NCBI RefSeq assembly: GCF_001310085.1
Contig: NZ_CP012643.1
Span: 2,511,001-2,575,000, forward strand
From: Rufibacter tibetensis
Lineage (GTDB): Bacteria > Bacteroidota > Bacteroidia > Cytophagales > Hymenobacteraceae
Reading direction: 5' to 3'
Length of the DNA stretch: 64,000 nt
Numbering within the stretch: the stretch's first letter is position 1; each line of letters starts with the position of its first letter. This document shows, in pieces, positions 58,954 through 64,000 of the stretch. The translations under genes were made by a program, and so were the position numbers. Below the pieces are notes generated by a model, which was not told where the DNA came from, made no database searches, and was given only the letters and a program-made list of their open reading frames with translations.

Positions 58954-58990
58954 ACAGAAGAGCCGCAGGATACACCTGCGGCTCTTCTGT
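58954..58990. terminator. Bidirectional terminator between membrane protein and helicase
   Basis: ACAGAAGAGCCGCAGG / CCTGCGGCTCTTCTGT, loop ATACA; A-rich left and T-rich right flanks. Confidence 0.8.
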
Positions 58991-59072
58991 TGTAAAGGTG
59001 TTTTTTGGAAACCTTGTTAAAAACAAGCTTCCCAAGCTTTGTAACAATCAACAATTAACAACCAGCACTTAA

Positions 59073-60512
59073 TTACCGGCTTTTGCGCTTGCTGCCGCCA
59101 CCGGCTTTGGTTTTCTTCCAGCCGGCTTTCTTCAAGTCTCTCACTTTTTCGCCTTTGCCTTTGTTCTCGTACTGCGGACGGGCCTTTTTCTCGTGGAACG
59201 CTCCTTTGAAGTCTGGGTCATCACGGCGCTTTTGGTTGTCAAGCTCCTTGTTGATGGCCTGTTGCTCTTCAAAAGGTGTTTCGTGCACCCGTACCTCCTC
59301 TGGCAGGGAAGCCTCCGGTATTTTCATTTTAATCAGCTTCTCAATGCGCTCAATGTGATGCATCTCAGCTTCGTTCGCGAAGATGATGGAAGCACCTTTC
59401 TGTTCGGCTCTTCCGGTACGGCCGATGCGGTGCACATAATCCTCATAGATAATAGGCACGTCAAAGTTGATCACGTGGCTTACATCATTGATGTCGATGC
59501 CGCGGGCTGCTACGTCAGTGGCTACCAGATAGCGGACTTCTCCGTCTCTGAAAGCCTCTACGGCGTTGATGCGGGTGTTCTGGCCTTTGTTTCCGTGTAC
59601 CACGCGAACACCACCCTGGCCTTTCCGGTCCAGGAAAGAACTCACATTATCGGCGTTGGTTTTGCTGCGGGTAAAGATCATGACGCGGTTAAACGTCTCC
59701 TTATCCTTGAACAGGTACTCCAGCAAAGCAATCTTGGTACGCAGGTTAGGCACCCGGTACAGTTTCTGGCTCACCGTTTCCACCGGAGTGGCTTGCGGGG
59801 TTACTTCTACCACCATTGGGAACTCAAGAAACTCCTCAGACAAGATATGCACCCGTTCGTGCATGGTTGCGGAGAACAGCAGGTTTTGCCGTTTACGGGG
59901 TATTATTTCTAAAATTTGCCTGATCTGGGGCATAAAGCCCATGTCCATCATCTTGTCGGCTTCGTCCAGCACCAGCGTTTTTAGTTCTTTCAGGTGCAGT
60001 TCGCCTTTGCGGTAGATGTCTATGAGGCGCCCAGGCGTGGCTACCAGAACATCAATACCGGCTTGGATGCGCTCAATCTGAGTTTTAGGTCCCACGCCGC
60101 CGTAGATGCCTACGGTGCGCAAATCTAAGTAAGCACTGAATTTGTGGATGTTCTCTTCTATCTGCATCACCAGCTCGCGGGTGGGCGCTAAGATGAGGGC
60201 ACGGGGGTGTTTGCCTTGGGCGTACTTTACTTTCATAAGCAACGGCAACACGTAGGCGGCCGTTTTGCCCGTACCTGTTTGCGCAATGCCCATCACGTCA
60301 TGCCCGGCCATGGCCAACGGAATGGTCTGGGTTTGAACCGGTGTGGGTTTCTGGTAACCAAGCTCAGAAATGGCGTTCAGCAACTGTTTGTTCAGCTTGA
60401 AATCTTCAAAACTAGGCAGCGCCTCTTCTTCCTGCGCGGTTTCCTCCGTTGCCTCTGGGGCTATGTGTTCGTCCTGCTCCGGGGCAAGATTTTCGTTTTC
60501 TTCTTCTATCAT
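59073..60512 (-). CDS. DEAD-box RNA helicase (RhlE-like)
   Basis: 479 residues. Acidic leader (MIEEENENLAPEQDEH), then Q motif and DEAD motifs: AQTGTGKT, APTRELV, TPGRLID, VLDEADKMMDMGF, LLFSATMHE, and in the second lobe MIFTRSKTNAD, LVATDVAARGIDIN and HRIGRTGRA. The basic C-terminal tail (GKGEKVRDLKKAGWKKTKAG) likely binds RNA. Role: unwinding of structured RNA in ribosome assembly or decay (family inference). Its -7 box lies 5 nt before ATG. Confidence 0.95.
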   Translation of the reverse strand: MIEEENENLAPEQDEHIAPEATEETAQEEEALPSFEDFKLNKQLLNAISELGYQKPTPVQTQTIPLAMAGHDVMGIAQTGTGKTAAYVLPLLMKVKYAQGKHPRALILAPTRELVMQIEENIHKFSAYLDLRTVGIYGGVGPKTQIERIQAGIDVLVATPGRLIDIYRKGELHLKELKTLVLDEADKMMDMGFMPQIRQILEIIPRKRQNLLFSATMHERVHILSEEFLEFPMVVEVTPQATPVETVSQKLYRVPNLRTKIALLEYLFKDKETFNRVMIFTRSKTNADNVSSFLDRKGQGGVRVVHGNKGQNTRINAVEAFRDGEVRYLVATDVAARGIDINDVSHVINFDVPIIYEDYVHRIGRTGRAEQKGASIIFANEAEMHHIERIEKLIKMKIPEASLPEEVRVHETPFEEQQAINKELDNQKRRDDPDFKGAFHEKKARPQYENKGKGEKVRDLKKAGWKKTKAGGGSKRKSR

Positions 60513-60517
60513 CGGTG

Positions 60518-60525
60518 CAAAGGTA
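60518..60525 (-). promoter_or_regulatory. -7 box of the helicase gene, 5 nt before ATG
   Basis: Minus strand TACCTTTG, then CACCG, then ATG. No good TTG at -33. Predicted leaderless transcript. Confidence 0.6.
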
Positions 60526-60565
60526 CAGAATTGAGATTTGTGTCTAGGGCTCTCATCATTAATAC

Positions 60566-60600
60566 GTTTTAGAGCAGTTTTAGGGAAAAGGCACCTAAAT
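60566..60600. repeat. Dispersed intergenic palindrome, copy 14
   Basis: GTTTTAGAGCAGTTTTAGGG, then AAAAGGCACCTAAAT, between helicase and dihydroorotase. Confidence 0.5.
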
Positions 60601-60636
60601 GAAATGTATTACCAAGATGACCTTTATCTTAGCGCT

Positions 60637-61974
60637 ATGAACAGCATCCTGATCAAAAACGCGCAACTATTAAACGAAGGCCAGATTCAGGCCGCCGATG
60701 TGCTGGTGAAAAACGGGTACATCCATTCCATCGGGCAGAATCTAAACGCTATTGCTGATACGGTGATAGACGCCAAAGGCCAATACCTGCTGCCTGGCAT
60801 CATTGACGACCAGGTTCACTTCCGGGACCCCGGCCTTACCTACAAAGCAGATTTGTACTCTGAGCCCAGAGCAGCCGTAGCCGGTGGCGTGACCACGTTT
60901 ATGGAAATGCCTAATACTGTTCCTAACGCTACCACGCAGGAACTGCTCCAGCAGAAGTATGACACCGCAGCCCAGAAGTCACTGGCGAACTACTCCTTCT
61001 TTATGGGCGGAACCAATGACAACTTAGAGGAGATCCTGAAGACGGATACCCGCAGTGTTTGCGGCATCAAGTTGTTCATGGGCTCCAGCACTGGCAATAT
61101 GTTGGTAGATAATGCGCAAACGCTGGAAGGAATCTTCAAGCAATCGCCCATGCTCATTGCCACCCACTGCGAGGACGAGGCTACCATCAGAGCCAACATG
61201 CAACGGGCTACAGAGCAATATGGTGACAATATTCCCATGAGCGCGCACCCTGAGATCAGGAACGTAGAGGCTTGCTACAAATCATCCAGCATGGCGGTAG
61301 AATTGGCTAAGAAGCACAATGCGCGTTTGCACATCCTGCACATCAGCACCGCCGAAGAACTGGCCTTGTTCTCCAATGACGTACCGCTGGAGCAGAAACG
61401 GATTACCGCCGAGGTCTGCGTGCATCATCTCTGGTTTGATGCCGCGCAGTATGAGACGTTAGGCGCTCAGATCAAATGTAACCCGGCTATCAAAGAGGCC
61501 CGGCACAAAGAAGCTTTGTTCCAGGGATTGCTGGACAACAAATTAGATATCATTGCCACAGACCATGCCCCGCACACTTGGGAAGAAAAGCAGGCAACTA
61601 CTTACAAAGGAGCACCCTCTGGGTTGCCGCTCGTGCAGCACTCGTTGCAGGTCATGTTGGCGTTCTATCAGCAAGGCAAAATCTCTCTGGAGCGGGTGGT
61701 GGAGAAAATGTGCCATGCTCCGGCCATCTGTTTTCAGGTAGAAAAGCGCGGGTTCATCCGGGAAGGCTATTGGGCCGATCTGGTGTTGGTGGATTTAAAC
61801 CAGAACCAAACGGTAACCAAAGACAACATTCATTATAAGTGTGGTTGGTCACCGCTGGAAGGGCAGAGCTTGCCGGGCGTGGTGACGCATACCATTGTGT
61901 CTGGGCATCTGGCTTACCAGCACGGAAATTTTGACGAAAGCAAACGTGGTGAAAGAGTGTTGTTTAGCCGCTAG
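60637..61974 (+). CDS. pyrC: Dihydroorotase
   Basis: Amidohydrolase closing carbamoyl aspartate to dihydroorotate in pyrimidine synthesis. 445 residues from ATG 60637; the frame is open from 60538 with no support. Type I-like motifs: IIDDQVHFRDPG (Q59 stands where the first metal His of HxH usually is; His61 kept), GIKLFMGSSTGNML with the Lys of the metal centre, THCEDE, LHILHIST, and IATDHAPHT. The Gln form looks to be a Bacteroidetes variant, so activity is not excluded. A box TATCTTAG sits 4 nt before the start. Confidence 0.92.
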   Translation: MNSILIKNAQLLNEGQIQAADVLVKNGYIHSIGQNLNAIADTVIDAKGQYLLPGIIDDQVHFRDPGLTYKADLYSEPRAAVAGGVTTFMEMPNTVPNATTQELLQQKYDTAAQKSLANYSFFMGGTNDNLEEILKTDTRSVCGIKLFMGSSTGNMLVDNAQTLEGIFKQSPMLIATHCEDEATIRANMQRATEQYGDNIPMSAHPEIRNVEACYKSSSMAVELAKKHNARLHILHISTAEELALFSNDVPLEQKRITAEVCVHHLWFDAAQYETLGAQIKCNPAIKEARHKEALFQGLLDNKLDIIATDHAPHTWEEKQATTYKGAPSGLPLVQHSLQVMLAFYQQGKISLERVVEKMCHAPAICFQVEKRGFIREGYWADLVLVDLNQNQTVTKDNIHYKCGWSPLEGQSLPGVVTHTIVSGHLAYQHGNFDESKRGERVLFSR

Positions 61975-62009
61975 AAAGAAAAATATTAGATAAAAATACG
62001 GACTAATAC

Positions 62010-62040
62010 TTGCGTTCAATCATAATCCCTGCTACTTTTG
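62010..62040 (+). promoter_or_regulatory. Promoter of tRNA-His
   Basis: TTG (62010-62012), 20 bp, TACTTTTG (62033-62040). The best-matched promoter in the window, with the tRNA beginning 14 bp later. Confidence 0.75.
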
Positions 62041-62054
62041 CTCTCCAATTACAC

Positions 62055-62132
62055 GGTGGCCGTAGTTCAGCTGGTTAGAGCACCAGATTGTGATTCTGGA
62101 AGTCGTGGGTTCGAACCCCATCGGCCACCCCA
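62055..62132 (+). tRNA. tRNA-His (GTG), CCA encoded
   Basis: Cloverleaf: acceptor GTGGCCG with CGGCCAC plus the His-specific extra G(-1)/C73 pair, D arm TTCAGCTGGTTAGAGC, anticodon stem CCAGA/TCTGG with loop TTGTGAT (anticodon GTG), T arm GTGGGTTCGAACCCC. The 3' CCA is encoded. Terminator at 62133-62160. Confidence 0.97.
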
Positions 62133-62160
62133 AAAAGCTCCTGATTCGTCAGGGGCTTTT
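62133..62160 (+). terminator. Terminator of tRNA-His
   Basis: AAAAGCTCCTGA-TTCG-TCAGGGGCTTTT followed by T; UUCG-type stable tetraloop. Confidence 0.9.
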
Positions 62161-62163
62161 TTT

Positions 62164-62199
62164 GTTTTCGGGCTGTTTTCCTGGAAAGGGCCGTAAAAC
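62164..62199. repeat. Dispersed intergenic palindrome, copy 15
   Basis: GTTTTCGGGCTGTTTTC, CTG, GAAAGGGCCGTAAAAC, between tRNA-His and the PfkB gene. Confidence 0.55.
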
Positions 62200-62277
62200 G
62201 AAAAAGCATACATTTGTGCGGAGGTGCGGCGCAGAGCAAACCACTTCCTTAAACTGAAGAACCGTAAAAGAAAACAC

Positions 62278-63201
62278 ATGAGTCTATTAGTAGTCGGGTC
62301 AGTGGCGTTTGATGCGCTGGAAACTCCGTTCGGCAAACGGGAAAAGATCATCGGCGGAGCCGGAACCTTCATTTCTTTGTCAGCCGCCCACTTTGTGCAG
62401 CCCGTGAACCTGGTGTCTGTGGTAGGAGGCGACTTCCTGAAGTCAGACATTGCCATGTTGCAGAGCAAAGGCATTAACGTAGATGGTTTACAAATTAAAG
62501 AAAACGAGAAGTCATTCTTCTGGTCTGGCCGTTACTTCAATGACATGAACAGCCGCGAGACGCTGGTCACTGAACTGAACGTGCTAGGCGATTTCGACCC
62601 GATTATCCCGGAAAGCTACCAAGACTGCAAATACCTGATGCTGGGCAACCTGGCTCCGCAGGTGCAGCGCCAGGTGATTGAGCGCCTGACTAACCGGCCT
62701 AAGCTGATTGTGATGGACACCATGAACTTCTGGATGGACATTGCGCTGGATGATTTGATCCAAACCATTGGCATGGTAGACGTGCTCAGCATCAATGACG
62801 AGGAAGCCCGCCAGCTGAGCGGCGAGTACTCGCTGGTGAAAGCAGCCAAGAAGATCATGGGCATGGGTCCTAAATACCTCATCATCAAAAAAGGTGAGCA
62901 CGGTGCGCTGTTGTTCCACGGGGAAGAGGTGTTCTTCGCGCCGGCTTTACCGCTGGAGGAAGTATTTGACCCAACTGGGGCTGGTGATACATTTGCAGGT
63001 GGTTTTATTGGCTACCTGGCCTCCACAGATGACATCAGCTTTGATAACATGAAACGCGCTGTTATAAATGGGTCTGCCATGGCCTCTTTCTGTGTAGAGC
63101 AGTTCGGGACCGAGCGTCTGGTTGATTTGCAACCTGATGAAGTAGTCACCCGCGTTCTGGAGTTTGTGAAACTGGTGAACTTCCAGCCACAGCAAGCTTA
63201 A
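62278..63201 (+). CDS. PfkB-family carbohydrate kinase
   Basis: 307 residues from ATG 62278 (MSLLVVGSVAFDALETPFG); the frame is open from 62224. Ribokinase fold: GGAGTFISLSAAHFVQPVN, MDTMNFWMD, LIIKKGEHGALLF, and the anion-hole/catalytic motif FDPTGAGDTFAGGFIGYLA. The substrate (a sugar or nucleoside) cannot be read. Monocistronic, downstream of tRNA-His, closed by a palindrome and a terminator. Confidence 0.92.
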   Translation: MSLLVVGSVAFDALETPFGKREKIIGGAGTFISLSAAHFVQPVNLVSVVGGDFLKSDIAMLQSKGINVDGLQIKENEKSFFWSGRYFNDMNSRETLVTELNVLGDFDPIIPESYQDCKYLMLGNLAPQVQRQVIERLTNRPKLIVMDTMNFWMDIALDDLIQTIGMVDVLSINDEEARQLSGEYSLVKAAKKIMGMGPKYLIIKKGEHGALLFHGEEVFFAPALPLEEVFDPTGAGDTFAGGFIGYLASTDDISFDNMKRAVINGSAMASFCVEQFGTERLVDLQPDEVVTRVLEFVKLVNFQPQQA

Positions 63202-63204
63202 TCA

Positions 63205-63240
63205 GTTTAAGGGCAGTTTTCTTAAAAGCGGCCTTAAAAC
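63205..63240. repeat. Dispersed intergenic palindrome, copy 16
   Basis: GTTTAAGGGCAGTTTTC, TT, AAAAGCGGCCTTAAAAC, 4 bp past the kinase stop. Confidence 0.6.
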
Positions 63241-63251
63241 GAAATGTATAC

Positions 63252-63295
63252 AAAAGCCCGGGGCTACTGATCTGTATCAGTAGCCCCGGGCTTTT
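63252..63295. terminator. Terminator of the PfkB gene
   Basis: AAAAGCCCGGGGCTACTGA / TCAGTAGCCCCGGGCTTTT, loop TCTGTA, T-run after. Confidence 0.9.
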
Positions 63296-63326
63296 TTTGA
63301 TGTTTTTAGATAAACAGGCGCTAAAC

Positions 63327-63713
63327 TCAGGCAAGTTGAGTTTTTGACCGCAACCACCTTCTGGCCGATTTTTCATCAGTGAAGTATTGGATCTCAATGT
63401 CACCTCGCTGGGCCATGTGCTTGTTAGTGGATTCCACGCTCACCTTCCCGAAGTAATCCTGCGGGATAAGGAAAGCCATGTGCGTGACGCCCGCATTAAC
63501 GGCTTTGGGAAACCATTCATTGTTGATCCATTCCTGGCTTTCCTTCTGAATTACCTTGATCTTGCTTGTGTCCACGAGTATTTTGGAATACCCGGTTTCC
63601 TGCACCAACGCAAGACTGTTTTCTGCAATCTGCTTAAACTCGTGGTACTTCAAAAAACCTTCAAAGGTTGCTAATACAACCCGTGAAACTATGTCTACTT
63701 GATTCGTCCTCAT
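63327..63713 (-). CDS. SpoIIAA/STAS-like small protein, paralog C
   Basis: 128 residues. Same plan as paralogs A and B: IVSRVVLATFEGFLKYHEFK, YSKILVDTSKI, QEWINNEWFPKAVNAGVTH, AFLIPQDYFGKVSVE and final helix SARRWLRSK. Alone here, convergent with the PfkB gene. Function unknown. Confidence 0.72.
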   Translation of the reverse strand: MRTNQVDIVSRVVLATFEGFLKYHEFKQIAENSLALVQETGYSKILVDTSKIKVIQKESQEWINNEWFPKAVNAGVTHMAFLIPQDYFGKVSVESTNKHMAQRGDIEIQYFTDEKSARRWLRSKTQLA

Positions 63714-63872
63714 GCTGCATAAAGGCAGTTTTTCACCCTCTGGTAGGTAGACGCTGCCTGCTCCATTTTCTTAACGTGTTTAAGGTCAGATTTAGTGAAA
63801 GAGAGTTGAAAACTGTTGAAAATTCCTGAATTCTGCAAAGATTTACCTAGGTTGGTTTCTAGATTGATAGCA

Positions 63873-64000
63873 ATGCAGAAAAAAAATAATACATCAGTGG
63901 CCATCTTTGTGGGGGCGGTGGTGTTCCTGGCGCTGGAAATAGCCGTGTACTACGGACTGGTGACCTGGCTTATTCCAACTGACCCCGAGGTAGAGGAGCA
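63873..64000 (+). CDS. Start of a membrane protein, cut by the window end
   Basis: Open from ATG 63873 to the edge. Short polar start, then a hydrophobic segment (FVGAVVFLALEIAVYYGLV) and an acidic stretch (DPEVEE). Unrecognised. The next bases would be needed. Confidence 0.55.
   Translation, partial: MQKKNNTSVAIFVGAVVFLALEIAVYYGLVTWLIPTDPEVEE

Noticed and set aside
1-64000. CRISPR arrays, cas genes, prophage, restriction or toxin-antitoxin loci
   Set aside because: No regularly spaced direct repeats and no proteins of those families were seen; the repeated hairpins are irregularly spaced and lie between ordinary genes.

Overview
The window looks like a chromosomal segment of a pigmented, aerobic member of the Bacteroidota, most likely order Cytophagales, family Hymenobacteraceae (Rufibacter/Pontibacter-like). 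The clues are a SusC/SusD outer-membrane pair, the gliding lipoproteins GldB, GldD and GldE, carotenoid genes (CruF-like and CrtY-like), Bacteroidetes-type promoters (TAnnTTTG -7 boxes, sometimes with TTG about 19-20 bp upstream), few Shine-Dalgarno sequences and several TTG/GTG starts. The genus is inference. I saw no phage, plasmid, insertion sequence or CRISPR array.

Layout. 1-7 kb: end of an acyl-CoA dehydrogenase, then a SusC/SusD/lipoprotein operon. 7-12.5 kb: an unknown secreted protein, a small protein behind a long leader, recG and an exonuclease III gene. 12.6-19.4 kb: a housekeeping block, gldD-gldE-ssb-mutY read leftward and HU, a TPR protein, a 29-residue AURKAIP1/COX24-type protein and RNase G read rightward. 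19.5-23.3 kb: a porin-like barrel, gldB, a glycosyltransferase and nth. 23.5-30 kb is the most accessory-looking part: a stand-alone H-NOX heme sensor, a SpoIIAA/STAS-like protein and a decayed GAF gene behind one good promoter, an ECF sigma factor with a small overlapping partner, YitT, a secreted protein, a group III truncated globin and a second SpoIIAA-like protein. 30-37 kb: an MFS exporter, ribosomal protein THX, uvrA and the cruF-crtY carotenoid pair. 37-47 kb: tpiA, prmA, a 1737-residue exported protein of unknown function, plsY and an M20 dipeptidase. 47-49.5 kb: three tandem paralogous outer-membrane barrels. 49.8-56.5 kb: comM, gmhA, a small membrane protein, an MsbA-like ABC exporter and a Wzi-like barrel (envelope functions). 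56.7-64 kb: a FemAB/GNAT-like protein overlapping upp, a membrane protein, a DEAD-box helicase, dihydroorotase, tRNA-His, a PfkB kinase, a third SpoIIAA-like protein and the start of a membrane protein.

The most unusual structure is between genes. A 30-40 bp imperfect palindrome (left half like TTTAGGGCTGTTTTC, right half like GAAAACAGGCCTAAA) recurs in about 15-19 spacers, sometimes directly beside a second, stereotyped hairpin whose outer stem is AAA(G)CAG...CTG(C)TTT and which looks like the transcription terminator. Two genes (DEAD helicase and ABC exporter) have a -7 box ending exactly 5 nt before ATG, which suggests leaderless mRNAs. A GAF gene next to the H-NOX gene carries two frameshifts and a nonsense codon while its promoter is intact. 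All calls are from reading the sequence; no database search was run.
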